DNA of 64,000 nucleotides from Symsagittifera roscoffensis. Its lineage: Eukaryota; Xenacoelomorpha; Acoela; Convolutidae. Position 1 is the first letter of the stretch. Each line of letters begins with the position of its first letter. Location of the stretch: NCBI RefSeq assembly GCF_963678635.1, contig NC_087062.1, positions 35,182,052 through 35,246,051 of the forward strand, read 5' to 3'. The translations under genes and the position numbers were made by a program. A model generated the notes under the pieces. The model searched no databases. It worked only from the letters and a program-made list of their open reading frames with translations, and was not told where the DNA came from. Positions 9,471 to 20,998 of the stretch are shown here, in pieces.

Positions 9471-12400
9471 TCAATCTATTCGTCGATTTTTTGACCGTGG
9501 TTCTTCTACTTCAACTGCTTCATAATCGAAAAACGAATCGTTGAAGAATGACGACTCATCCTCATCGCAAGTATTGGCCTCCAGATCCGCGATATCCCCG
9601 CTATCAATATCACTGTCGTTGATTTCTGCTGCCCGAATCAGACCGGAGTCTGGAGTTTGCCAACTGCTATTGACCTGGTCCATCAGTTGTCGAAGCGAGC
9701 GATGTGGTTGTGTGTTCTCAACAGCAAAACTATCCTCAGAGTATTCATCATCAATTTCCGGATGGTCCCAATCAACGTTTTGAGTGTTAGCGAATTCTTC
9801 AGACACCCCATCTAGGAAATCGTCACAATCCCACGACACTGGCTGTTGACGATCTTCAAAAAATGGCATCCATTTTTCCAAATCGTCATTGTCAGTTGGG
9901 TCAGAATTAACAGCGGCTGTGTTGTCATCACTATCATCAATGCCAATCACAGTTTGACCCACGATGTATTTGTGACCGTAGGGAAAGTCTGCTGACCATC
10001 ATCGAGGATGTAGCGTTTGTCATCAAAAGCTGATAACGATGTTTTCGTCGAAGTCACTGTTTGCAGATTGTGTGACTCGGATGCGATTCGACTGTTTTCA
10101 GTTTTGAATAACGAGCCAGAGGTCAAGGTGTCTCGATATCGCTGATGACTCAACATCTTCTGAGCAGCTTTGGATACACCTTTCGCCGATAATTTTCTGC
10201 AGTCTAAAAATTTAATCATATGATTACTAATCAATTTTTTGATGATCACTAATGTGTGGTGGTAAAAAAACCAAATGCAATATGCGATTTTATGTTTTTT
10301 TAAGAGCTACATCATGTTAACTTGAAGGCCAGGTGCAACAAAAAAAAATACATGAAGGCCAGGTGTGACCTTAAAAATTAGTCATTATTAAAAAAAAAAA
10401 CAATCGACCAACACAAAAAAAAATCCCCGACAAAAAAATTTAAAAAAAAAAATTTTTTGCCGACGAAAAAATTTTCGCCCACAAAAAAAATCGCCCACAA
10501 AAAAACCGAAAATTTTCAAAAAAATTATTTTTTTTTGCCCAAAAAGTTTTTTCCAATTTTTTTTTTCGAAACAAAAAACACTTTTTTGCCCGAAAATTTT
10601 TTTCGAAACAAAAAAATTTTTTTTTCAAAAAAAATATTTCGCCCACAAAAAAAAACCGCCCACGAAAAAAAACAAAAAATTTCCAAAAAAAATTATACTT
10701 TTTCGCCTAAAAAGTTTTTTCCAAATTTCTTTTTTTTTTTTGATAAAATTACATTTTTTCGCCCACAAATAAAAATTGCCTTCCGAAAAAAACATCACAA
10801 AAAATCAAATTTTTTTGAAATTCGTGCTCACAAATAAGGCAAATAGAAATTAATTACCTCTGGACAAAATGGAATAAAGCTTGGGTTTGAGGGATATAAA
10901 CTCGGTTATAATGTCTCCTGGAAACTCATCCTTGAATTTTAAAACAACCATTTTGTTTTTCGGGTCGTAGACAAGTCATGTTCATTCAAAATATTCATTT
11001 TTTCGGAAATTTCTTGGTATAAATCTTCACTTTTGACTTGGTACAGGAGACTGTCTGTATCAGAATACAGTTGTTGACATTCAAAATTTGGTTTCATTAT
11101 ATCGTAATGAAATTTATACATGGGAGACTTTGCTAACTCAAGAACACTAGCTCCCACAATTGTTGGGACATCCCAATAGATTTTTGTTGCATTCGAAGTG
11201 AACGCTGCCAAGTTTTCTCCAAAAATTTTGTAGGATTTAAATTCGAATGCACTAATTTCTCGCAAAGCGGCATGATAATCTCTAACTATCCGAACAAGCA
11301 TCCGTTTGCGCTTCGACTCGCATGTTTTCCCTTAAGCACAATTGTTCAGTAGTTTGTACAAATCCTCCTCAAACTTATTTCTAGCTTGTTGTCGTTTAGT
11401 CGTGTTCAATGTGATGTATGGTTCTAACCATGCTTCTTGTTCAAACTTCAGCACACGGTGCACTTTTTTAAGTTTAAGTCCCAACCTAACAAACAATTGC
11501 AATAGTTTGTAATGAATTGTATAGTTTGACTTGTCATGCAGCGTCTGCAGTAACTTTTTGGTCTTTCCAATTGAACGTCTTGCAATGTCTTGATTTTTCA
11601 TCTGCTCGAATAAATTTGTTTGGGGACTCAACCAATCCTGAAGTACACTTTCTTTAGTAGGAGCTAAAGGGTAATCTTGATGGTCGTCATGCAGTTCTTC
11701 TGGGTACTCGAGATCAACTTCCAATATAAATCCAATCAAAGAGTCTTCAGTCATGTTGAGGATTTGGTTCACAATCACCTCGTCTTCTATATGCTCTATT
11801 AACTCAAAGTTACGCATCGGTAATTTCTCCGTTTGCATGATGCCGCCATAGAGGTTATTTGCATCGATCATAAACCCGTAGGTGCTAGGTTGATCTGGGT
11901 TGAAGTCGGGGCATTCTTTTTTGTTGGCTTTGAAAAAACGACTATGGAACACGGATGCAGTACCACCTCGCATCATATTCTCGACCATTTCGAGATGCCT
12001 GCGGTCTGATAAAAGCTGAACATTCGAGTCTTTGCAGATATGTTTGAAGGCGTCTCCAGCTAAGTTTGAAGCACTAAAATGGTGCGCACAGTCCAGACCA
12101 TAAGTTTGGTGACTAATTTGTCGAATTTCTTCAAAGACGCAAGCAAGAAGGAGTGTATCACACTTGAGATACAAGATGTGATAATCCTCCAAGTTCTGAC
12201 ATTTGAACACTCTAAAAACTTTCCTTGCATGTTCCAGATCCGCTTGTGAAACTGCAACTTTTCCTCCATTCAAAACATCGGACCAATTTTGCAAAGAAGG
12301 CAATTCTTTTTCTGCAAATTTTTCTCTTTTGGTCATGTACGAATAAGGGTAGAAACCTTTTTGTCGTATCAGACACCGTTGCTCCTCCGTCTCGTTTGCA

Positions 12401-14571
12401 AAATACTTGTTCAAAATTGACATTTTTTCCGCTGGTAGATTATCAACCAATTTTTATAGGGAAGAATTCAAAAACTTGCATGAGTCAATGAATCTGAGGT
12501 ATTCAAAAACTTTTTGCTCAGATCCGTTTTTCCTTTTTATAGTTTTAATTAGGACTCCAATGCTTAACGATATATATTTTTCGTCGGTGCTAGGTATAAC
12601 ACTCATTGTACTTGTTGGCTCGCATTCATGCAATGCGAGACAAATGTGGTGAAGGTCATAGTTCTGGATGTTATGTCCAATGACTGGGGTGAAATTTACA
12701 GTTCGTTTTGCGAGGTTGCATTTTTCATGCCCCATCCCAAAAATTTTCCAGAAAAATGGCAATGGTCAAGACATTTTTCGTGCTCATTAGTAAAATGTAT
12801 ACAGCAAATCCAACATGTAGATGTGTTTTCTTTGTTCAACGATTCTTGGCTTTCTAGAAATTGAGGAAACCTTCGCTTTCCATCAAATATTTTTCTCGCC
12901 AATTGATGCAACTGATTGAGAAACTTTTTCATGCATTGATCAGAGCTGTCATAGTCAAAGAAGTAGGGCTGTGAATTTCCGTGTTCAATTACAGCCAATG
13001 AATACCCACAAGCTTCATGTTTTTGTACAACTCGGGTTGATGATTGCGATGGATTATCAGGACAAGAATCTACAGGTTTCAGAAATGATTCAAAATCAAA
13101 ATAAATCACAAGTGGTAAAAAACTACAAGGCCTGGAGGTTTTTGAACTCGTATCTGTTGGTACCTTTTTCTACTGAAGGCAGGACTACTAGAGCAGGTTC
13201 ATGATCCTTGCAACACTGGATGTGTTGCTCGTGAGTTTCATCACTCCAACTAATGTGAAAGCAGTTTCTACATAAACGTGCAATTGGGCGATACTTACAC
13301 CCTTTGATTTCGAAGATGAACTTTAACAAATCGATTATAAGTACATAGTGATGCTTTGCAGGCTCATACAAGAGAAGCAGGTCCATGTCAAATATTTCAA
13401 TTTGGGTGCTGTTATCTTGGTTTGGTCGTTTTGATATATACATAGGCAACAAATCTCCCTTGTGGTACTGGAACACATTTACCCGCACGTCGTTAAGATG
13501 TTCAAATTTTCCAATTGAAGCGAAACTCATTGGTGAATCAAAATTACCTTGGGCTTTGTGTGCACTTTCAGCAGTGAATGTATCAGGTTGTGTCCGCCGA
13601 GCTGCTGGGTTTGCTTTTTGTTGATCAGTTAGAAGTAGGTCAACACCATGCTTCAGACTATAAGCAGCGGTAAAGCAAAGTTCGAAGCAATTATTATCTT
13701 CGTGATTTCTAATGTTTATCAAATTCTGGGACATTCGAATTCGAAAAGGCAAGTCAATATAAGATGACCCACGGATTGGTGAAAACTTTGCAAGTTTAAC
13801 AAAAACTTGAATTACGTGTTGCAAAACCCAACCGCTTCCATAAGATGCAAAAGTCTCCAGAACTGCTTGCATTTTTTCGACCATTTCAAAAAACTCGTCA
13901 TCTTTTGATCCTAAGCTCATCACATGTTTCATATCAGAGTTTGCATAAATGTCAATCCGCTCGTCGTGTTCAGTTTCACTAGAATCATTTATTACTTTAG
14001 GTTTTACCAAACCTAAATTAGCGCTGAGCTGAACTTTTCTAGGTCCTTCTGCAACTCGATCGATTATGAGACTTTGAATTTCATCTTTTTTCTCTTGCAT
14101 AAACTGCAAAAGGTCAATCGGCTGATTTTCATCCATGGGTTGGTTTCCGCCGATCACATAAGTTTCAAGACCACCGAAAAAAGCAGACTCACTTTTTTGA
14201 AGACTGGTGCCGTTGATTTCGTCTTCATCGACAGCATGCACATCACCGAGAGCAGCATTAGCAGCGCTACTTGTAGTGGCTAAATCAGCAGAGGCAGCTC
14301 TCATAACAGGAAGACCATGGGTTGCTAGTAAATGAGCTGATAAGTTTTTGGGCGAATGAAATCCCAAATGACAATAATCACAAACACCTCCAAGGTGACC
14401 ATGAGTGTGAAGAATATGTTTTTGTAAATTTGAAAGCATTTGAGCCGTGAATGAACACTCATTGCATCGATAAACAATAAGTCCTTTTTCAACAAAATGT
14501 TTGTCACGCTCATGGCGACTTCTACTGCTCTTATTTGCATGTTTCAGTGGACAAAAATTGTATTTGAACAT
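9471..14571 (-). pseudogene. polB: Protein-primed family B DNA polymerase, multiply broken
   Basis: Polinton replicative polymerase. Order on the - strand: three C2H2 fingers (14571-14320), the conserved N-terminal region with INIRNHEDNNCFEL and YIDLP, and an HHCC-like finger. Then Exo I IYFDFES (about 13100), Exo II GHNIQNYDLHH, FIDSCKF, and Exo III DYHILYLKCDTLLLA. Then Pol A DANNLYG (about 11860), the NN.xGKT region (about 11330) and Pol C YSDTDSLLY (about 11060). The C-terminal FDDKRYIL motif lies near 10015. Lesions: stops at 13123-13125 (TAG), 12454-12456 (TAA) and 11332-11334 (TAA), and frameshifts near 13115, 12740, 10965 and 9975. An intron lies at 10204-10857. The last 163 codons (9962-9471) form a very acidic Asp/Glu-rich tail. 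Confidence 0.95.
10204..10857 (-). other. Predicted polB intron filled with low-complexity A/T
   Basis: On the - strand the exon ends in ...TCCAGAG before GTAATT (10857), and the next exon starts after TTTTTAG (10204). Splicing here joins two parts of the polymerase in the same frame. The interior (about 10390-10820) is an A/T low-complexity array with recurring GCCCACAAAAAA and TTTTTCG-type units on the + strand. The long Lys/Phe-rich ORFs here are artefacts of that composition. Confidence 0.7.
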
Positions 14572-15228
14572 TTTTTGAAATAAGTTAAGCTAATGATTTT
14601 AAGAAAGAAAAAGAATCAAGTGATCTCAAATTACACTAAGAAACAACAGTAAATGGGAAGCATAACTGTTCGTCTACCAATTGCAGAGAAAACGGTTTGT
14701 GTTTTGCGCGCGTAATTTTGAGTTTGAATTAAAGTTCCCGCCAAAATTTGAATTAGATTTGAATTTCCCGCCATAACTGGCAAACTCAAATTCGATTGGA
14801 CGAAACAGATAAATTGTTGTTTGAAACGTTAATAATTATTACAATCGATAGAAATTAATCTAAGCCAACCAAATTTGGGCTAATTTTTAATCCAAAATGA
14901 TTTTAGAGCCAAGAGAGAAAAGTTTTAATTTTATATTTTATCAATTCAAATTATAAATTGATGAAAATTTCGAAATTGCGAATAAAGTTGAGCATGTCAC
15001 AACACATGATAGATCCTAAATATCCCAGTTGTCATGGGGACAGAATATCCTATAAAAATGTCAAAAATAGTATCAAAAACAGTTGAAATGATGAATAAGT
15101 AAAACAAAAACTGAAAAATGACAGTTTTTTAACTTTCCAGGCGCATTGTTATCAATGATGTCAATCACGGAGCGGTCGCACGGTCCATGTCATCATGAAT
15201 TTGTCTCAATTGTCTTTCGATTTGAAAA
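12822..15228 (-). repeat. Tandem duplication inside polB, copy I
   Basis: Holds the 5' half of polB, its upstream region and flanking DNA. It is nearly identical to 15238-17720. The left edge is at ...AGATGTGTTTTCTTTGTTCAAC and the right edge at CTTTCGATTTGAAAAATAAG, which also ends copy II. Copy I is the one continuous with the rest of the polymerase. Confidence 0.93.
14572..15205. other. Upstream region of polB copy I
   Basis: Non-coding, AT-rich, duplicated at 17058-17720. It contains GAATTTCCCGCC-type repeats and likely holds the polB promoter, since it lies just before the gene start on the - strand. No unambiguous TATA assignment. Confidence 0.5.
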
Positions 15229-17057
15229 ATAAGTATGTTGATGTGTTTTCTTTGTTCAACGATTCTTGGCTTTCTAGAAATTGAGGAAACCTTCGCTTTC
15301 CATCATATATTTTTCTCGCCAATTGATGCAACTGATTGAGAAACTTTTTCATGCATTGATCAGAGCTGTCATAGTCAAAGAAGTAGGGCTGTGAATTTCC
15401 GTGTTCAATTACAGCCAATGAATACCCACAAGCTTCATGTTTTTGTACAACTCGGGTTGATGATCGCGATGGATTATCAGGACAAGAATCTACGGGTTTC
15501 AGAAATGATTCAAAATCAAAATAAATCACAAGTGGTACAAACTACAAGGCCTGGAGGTTTTTGAACTCGTATCTGTTGGTACCTTTTTCTACTGAAGGCA
15601 TGACTACTAGAACAGGTTCATGATCCTTGCAACACTGGATGTGTTGCTCGTGAGTTTCATCACTCCAACTAATGTGAAAGCAGTTTCTACATAAACATGC
15701 AATTGGGCGATACTTACACCCTTTGATTTCGCAGATGAACTTTAACAAATCGATTATAAGTACATAGTGATGCTTTGCAGGCTCATACAAGAGAAGCAGT
15801 TCCATGTCAAATATTTCAGTTTGGGTGCTGTTATCTTGGTTTGGTCGTTTTGATATATACATAGGCAACAAATCTCCCTTGTGGTACTGGAACACATTTA
15901 CCCGCACGTCGTTAAGTTGTTCAAATTTTCCAATTGAAGCGAAACTCATGGGTGAATCAAAGTTACTTTGGGCTTTGTGTGCACTTTCAGCAATGTATTT
16001 ATCAGGTTGTGTCCGCGCAGCTGCTGGGTTCGCTTTTTGTTGATCAGTTAGAAGTAGGTCAACACCATGCTTCAGACTATAAGCAGCGGTAAAGCAAAGT
16101 TCGAAGCAATTATTATCTTCGTGATTTCTAATGTTTATCAAATTCTGGGACATTCGAATTCGAAAAGGCAAGTCAATATAAGATGACCCACGGATTGGTG
16201 AAAACTTTGCAAGTTTAACAAAAACTTGAATTACGTGTTGCAAAACCCAACCGCTTCCATAAGATGCAAAAGTCTCCAAAACTGCTTGCATTTTTTCGAC
16301 CATTTCAAAAAACTCGTCATCTTCTAATCCTAAGCTCATCACAAGTTTCATATCAGAGTTTGCATAAATGTCAATGCGCTCGTCGTGCTCAGTTTTACTA
16401 GAATCATTTATTACTTTAGGTTTTAACAAACCTAAATTAGCGCTGAACTGAACTTTTCTAGGTCCTTCTGCAACTCGATCGATTATGAGACTTTGAATTT
16501 CATCTTTTTTCTCTTGCATAAACTGCAAAAGGTCAATCGGCTGATTTTCATACATGGGTTGGTTTCCGCCGATCACATAAGTTTCAAGACCACCGAAAAA
16601 AGCAGACTCACTTTGCCGTTGATTGGTTGGTTTCCGCCGATCACATAAGTTTCAAGACCACCGAAAAAAGCAGACTCACTGTGCCGTTGACTGGTGCCGT
16701 TGATTTCGTCTTCATCGACAGCATGCACATCACCGAGAGCAGCATTAGCAGCGGCACTTGTAGTGGCTAAATCAACAGAGGCAGCTCTCATAACAGGAAG
16801 ACCATGGTTTGCTAGTAAATGAGCTGATAAGTTTCTGGGCGAATGAAATCCCAAATGACAATAATCACAAACACCTCCAAGGTGACCATGAGTGTGAAGA
16901 ATATGTTTTTGTAAATTTGAAAGCATTTGAGCCGTGAATGAACACTCATTGCATCGATAAACAATAAGTCCTTTTTCAACAAAATGTTTGTCACGCTCAT
17001 GGCGACTTCTACTGCTCTATTTGCATGTTTCAGTGGACAAAAATTGCATTTGAACAT
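15206..17057 (-). pseudogene. Orphan duplicate of the 5' half of polB
   Basis: The second tandem copy carries the zinc fingers (17057-16800), the N-terminal conserved region (16576-15542) and Exo I IYFDFES (15529-), and then stops at the duplication edge (15238). It shares the TAG after NLQAL with copy I (so that stop predates the duplication). It lacks copy I's extra base there, so copy II stays in frame through the Exo I motif. It has its own ~63-bp internal duplication near 16570-16690 and a 1-nt loss near 17015 in the first finger. Confidence 0.92.
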
Positions 17058-17720
17058 TTTTTGAAATAAGTTAAGCTATTGATTTTAAGAAAGAAAAAGA
17101 ATCAAGTGATCTCAAATTACACTCAAAAACAACTGTAAATGGGAAGCATAACTGTTCGTCTGCCAATTGCAGAGAAAACGGTTTGTGTTTTGAGCGCGTA
17201 ATTTTGAATTTGAATTAAAGTTCCCGCCAAAATTTGAATTAGATTTGAATTTCCCGCCATAACTGGCAAACTCAAATTCGATTGGACGAAACAGATAAAT
17301 TGTTGTTTTAAACGTTAATAATTATTATAAACGATAGAAATTAATCTAAGCCATCCAAGTTTGGGCTAAATTTTAATCCAAAATGATTTTAGAGCCAAGA
17401 GAGAAAAGTTTTAATTTTATATTTTATCAATTCAAATTATAAATTGATGAAATTTTCGAAATTGCGAATAAAGTTGAGCATGTCACAGCACATGATAGAT
17501 CCTAAATATCCCAGTTGTCATGGGGACAGAATATCCTATAAAAATGTCAAAATTAGTATCAAAAACAGTTGAATTGATGAATAAGTAAAACAAAAACTGA
17601 AAAAGGACAGTTTTTTAACTTTCCAGGCGCATTGTTATCAATGATGTCAATCACGGAGCGGTCGCACGGTCCATGTCATCATGAATTTGTCTCAATTGTC
17701 TTTCGATTTGAAAAATAAGT
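15238..17720 (-). repeat. Tandem duplication inside polB, copy II
   Basis: Direct repeat of 12822-15228 with scattered substitutions and one ~63-bp internal insertion. Both copies end CTTTCGATTTGAAAAATAAG. The next base of copy II runs into unique DNA (TCCGAAAAAATAC), as expected for a simple tandem duplication. Confidence 0.93.
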
Positions 17721-18689
17721 CCGAAAAAATACTTTTCTGTAAAGAAAAATGAGTTTGTTGTTTTAGGGGGGATTAAGGGGATTAGCGTTTTTATCGAAGA
17801 CTAGTGAAAAAACATCTACTCCCACAATCTCATTAGTCGTGCCCCTCAATGCACTTTTATAATAATAACACTTGCTCATCGTAAAAAATTGCGTCTTCTG
17901 GTTGAAAATCGCATTTTTTCGGAAAAATGAAAAAACGATGAGTCATCAATTAAAAAATTTGATTTTTATGACTTTTCTCAAATATTTAGCATGATGATGA
18001 ATACTTGTATTTTTTCAATATGATAATTTTTGGAGACAACAGTATCAATGATCAAATGGTAACTCCAATTTGTAGAAAAAGAAAAAAATAATGCTTTTTT
18101 TTCCTTTTTGTAATTAAAAAATCAAATTTTTTAACTGAAAAACATTTAAAAAATAATTATTTTTATCAAAAAGTTGGTTTTAAACATCTTTTATACTATT
18201 TTTCATTAGGTTGAATTTGTATGATAACTATATGAATAAACATATGACAACATAGGTTTTCATCCAAAATTATCTTTTTACAGTTTTTTTTGACGTTAAT
18301 TATCTTTTTTCAAAAAACGAAATTGATATTTTTTATCTTGCTTTCTAAAAATTAGCATATATATGGATGCTTTTCAGTTTTTTCTCAAGATTACTAGTGC
18401 AAATAAGAACTTCAATGTTAAAATGTTAAATCCTACTTGTGGAAAAAATGAAAATTTTACAGATTTTTTTTGTTTTTAATTGAAAAAAAAATAGTCAATT
18501 TATTAAAAATGAACGATTTTTTTAACTTCAATTTTTAAAGGCTTTTGAAATAAATTTTTAATCAGAACACAATCGTGTGATAATTAATGAACAAATACAA
18601 GATACAATTTCAAACTCAATTTTAAAGTTAAATTATTATACACAATAAATACAAACAAAAATCAATAAAACTCAACCTCAGTTTCAAAG
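17721..18689. other. AT-rich intergenic region
   Basis: About 1 kb of A/T-rich DNA with many poly-A and poly-T runs. I see no coding region or known signal. It separates the polB block from the next leftward gene. Confidence 0.6.
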
Positions 18690-19386
18690 TTATATAAGGT
18701 CCAAATACTCCTGCGCTTTTTCTAGTGTTGTTAACTTCCTTTTTTTTGGCGCTAGACAGAGAGAAGGGGTTAAGTTTTCCATGTGGTTGCTCACAGTAGC
18801 CACAGGGGTACGCTTTGGAGTTGAGCAACCCGGTTCGTCAAGCCATGGTGACACTGCAGGGGAAGGATCAGCTTTCGGGGTAACTACTGATGGTGATTCA
18901 ATCTGTTCCATTCCCCATAAACGATCAAAAAATTCAGTTTTTTCAAAGTATTCTAACTGGTTTTCACACATCGGAGTAACATCACAATCGTATTTATACA
19001 AAAATTTTTTTACTGGTTTTGATAAAGTTGAAATATCAACCTGAAGAACAAGAGGCTCGTCAGGATCCGTATATTTACCAGAATTTGTAAGGTAACTCAA
19101 ATACTTTATATTCAGTTCTTCGTCTTTCTTTGAATTTTTCAGGGAAAGTTTACTGAATAAATGTAAAAAAAATTTTGGGAATCATAACGTGATGAGTACA
19201 AGTCCACTCATCAGAATTGAAACTTTTTTCTTCGTTAATTATTGCTACAAAATTACCGTGAACGGTTTCATAAAAAATGGTTCTTTCGTGATTGGAATAT
19301 CCGGCAATAATATAACAAGGCATTTTTGAAGAACAAACCAAACGCGGAGAGAAATGAAACTGAAATGAATTGTGAAAACGCCTCAA
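18690..19386 (-). pseudogene. Unrecognised Polinton gene, one frameshift
   Basis: Two ORFs in adjacent frames (19386-19150 and 19100-18690) read as one protein of about 210-230 residues if a single T is gained or lost in the T8 run near 19165. The start is either the ATG at 19386 or the one at 19323 (MPCYIIAGYSNHERTIFY). The middle is conserved-looking and globular. The C-terminal third is Ser/Pro/Thr-rich and ends in a basic PKKRKLTTLEK stretch that resembles a nuclear localisation signal. I do not recognise a family. It is divergently transcribed from the right-arm genes. Confidence 0.65.
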
Positions 19387-19789
19387 GAGATTAAAATAGG
19401 GATTGGTCCTTCTAAAATTAGAAATTTCAAGACCTCCTATGTAGTTTTTGATCAGTTTAATAAGGGAGGGCGTGTAAAATATTTATGTTACCTTGCGTGG
19501 TATTCTATGTTTATCTAAATTGCATTCAAACAAATAGCTTGTATCAAAAATAACGTTTAAACATTGTGACCTTTAACACCCATTAAAATTCTTATCAGTT
19601 GTACATGCACAAAATACTTATCCATTTGAACTAAATTGCAATCCAATATCTTTGCGATATAAAGTACATGTGTATATAAATTAAAATAGATACAACGCTT
19701 TTTTTTGCAGACATATACAATCAATCGGAACCATTCATTTCTTTCTATTCAGTTTTGAATCAAGTTACTTTGAAAATTTACTCGTTACA
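19387..19789. promoter_or_regulatory. Divergent promoter region of the two Polinton arms
   Basis: An AT-rich gap between the start of a - strand gene and the start of a + strand gene. TATA-like strings occur near the + strand gene (GATATAAAGTAC at about 19657 and GTATATAAATT at about 19673), and TTTTTTTTGCAG lies at about 19710, which could be a splice acceptor. The promoter role is inferred from position. Confidence 0.45.
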
Positions 19790-20073
19790 ATGAATAAAAC
19801 CAAAACAAGCACCACAGCAAATGCAGATAAAGATTTTGGCGATTGCTATTTTGATATTTCGGAAAACAGTAAAAGACTAGTACGTGCTACATTGACAAAA
19901 CTGGAACTTATGTATTCCTGAAAGTTTTCAAAAAAGCAACTGAAGGCGCTGAATTTGAATATGTACAAAGACTTTCCTTAAGCAGCGAAGAATTTTCAAA
20001 ATTACTAAAGTCGGGAAAGTCAATCCGAGCTCAAACAAGTGAAATTTCTGATACTGTTGAAAACAAAGACTAA
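19790..20073 (+). pseudogene. Small unrecognised Polinton gene, possibly PC4-like
   Basis: Starts ATGAATAAAACC. The first 34 or so codons, ending DISENSKRLVRA, continue in another frame after a 1-nt shift near 19893 as YIDKTGTYVFLKVF... to a TAA at 20071-20073. The total is about 94 residues. The pattern FDIS..KRLVRAYIDKTGTYVFLKVF followed by LSLSSEEFSKLL loosely resembles the PC4/p15 single-stranded-DNA-binding fold, where a beta sheet precedes the Ls.eef..L helix. That is a weak resemblance by eye only. Confidence 0.5.
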
Positions 20074-20165
20074 CCACAATCTAACTGTAAACGAGCCAGG
20101 AAATCTCAACTTTCCTCAAACACAAACGATTTCAAGCACGACTTGAATTAATTTTCCTTTACAAA

Positions 20166-20952
20166 ATGGCAGAAGCTATGTTCAAAGTTGTGTTACCTGA
20201 TTATTTCAAAAAATTTCAACCAAATATCAAACTTGTTATTACTGAAAAAATTCCTAATTTATCTACTTTTAAAAATTATGCTTTTGGAAGCCACTTCAAA
20301 TCTGAATATTGCCCTTTTTCAGTCGAGAATGAAAAAAATTCATTACCATATATTGATTCAAGTAGATTCAGAGGAACAATTAAACCAATTTTTTCCTTCC
20401 CAAAAATGTTTCAGTGTTCCTTGTATTTTCACTTGCTTCAAATACTTATTTTCTCTTGCTAAAGATGTCAAAGGAAACGGTGAGTTATTTGACAAGCTTA
20501 AACTAGCTCTCACTTATTCAGCACAACCTGTTGCAGCCATTCTCGATTTGTTAGATTTCACTGCAATCAAAAAACTTTTACCCAATTTATTGCTTTCTGC
20601 AACATCATCTAACAAACAAACTTCACCAAATCAAAACGTTTGCAAGAAATCTCCGGCCGTTGGGGGACAGAAACGAATTGATAATACAGTTACGGCTGCT
20701 GCATTGTCGACGTCAAACAAATCCGTAAGAATTTCGACTTCAGTTTCAAAGAAACGTACAGAAAGCAGACATGTTCAAACAGATGAGATGAATTCAGAAA
20801 CTTTGAAAAGATTTGAAAGTTTAATTAATGGACCCCATTCTGCCGCTTTTTGCAAAATAATGGATATTTTGACAAGTGGATATGGAAAACTTGATGTAGA
20901 TACTGATGTGCTATTTGTGAAATTTATTGTTGAAGAAAAAATTAGGTTTTAA
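20166..20952 (+). pseudogene. Unrecognised Polinton gene, one frameshift
   Basis: ATG at 20166 opens MAEAMFKVVLPDYFKKFQPN. The frame must change by one base near 20400-20410 (A5 run in TTCCCAAAAATG) to continue as a chain ending VEEKIRF at 20952, about 260 residues. The second half has a helical part (DKLKLALTYSAQPVAAILDL), a Ser/Thr/Lys-rich linker and a C-terminal helix. No family recognised. Its position, first long gene of the right arm, gives no functional hint. Confidence 0.6.
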
Positions 20953-20998
20953 TTGATACTTTTCATTATTCCCTTTTTATTTTTTGAGTTCAGTAAAC

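Noticed and set aside
10440-10837. Long Lys/Phe/Asn-rich ORFs on both strands
   Set aside because: They translate a low-complexity A/T array inside a predicted intron; no protein-like composition.
9471-14571. Non-standard genetic code to explain in-frame TAA/TAG in polB
   Set aside because: Stops fall at unrelated residue types (hydrophobic and acidic positions), and single-base frameshifts occur as well; intact ORFs nearby use TAA, TAG and TGA as terminators.
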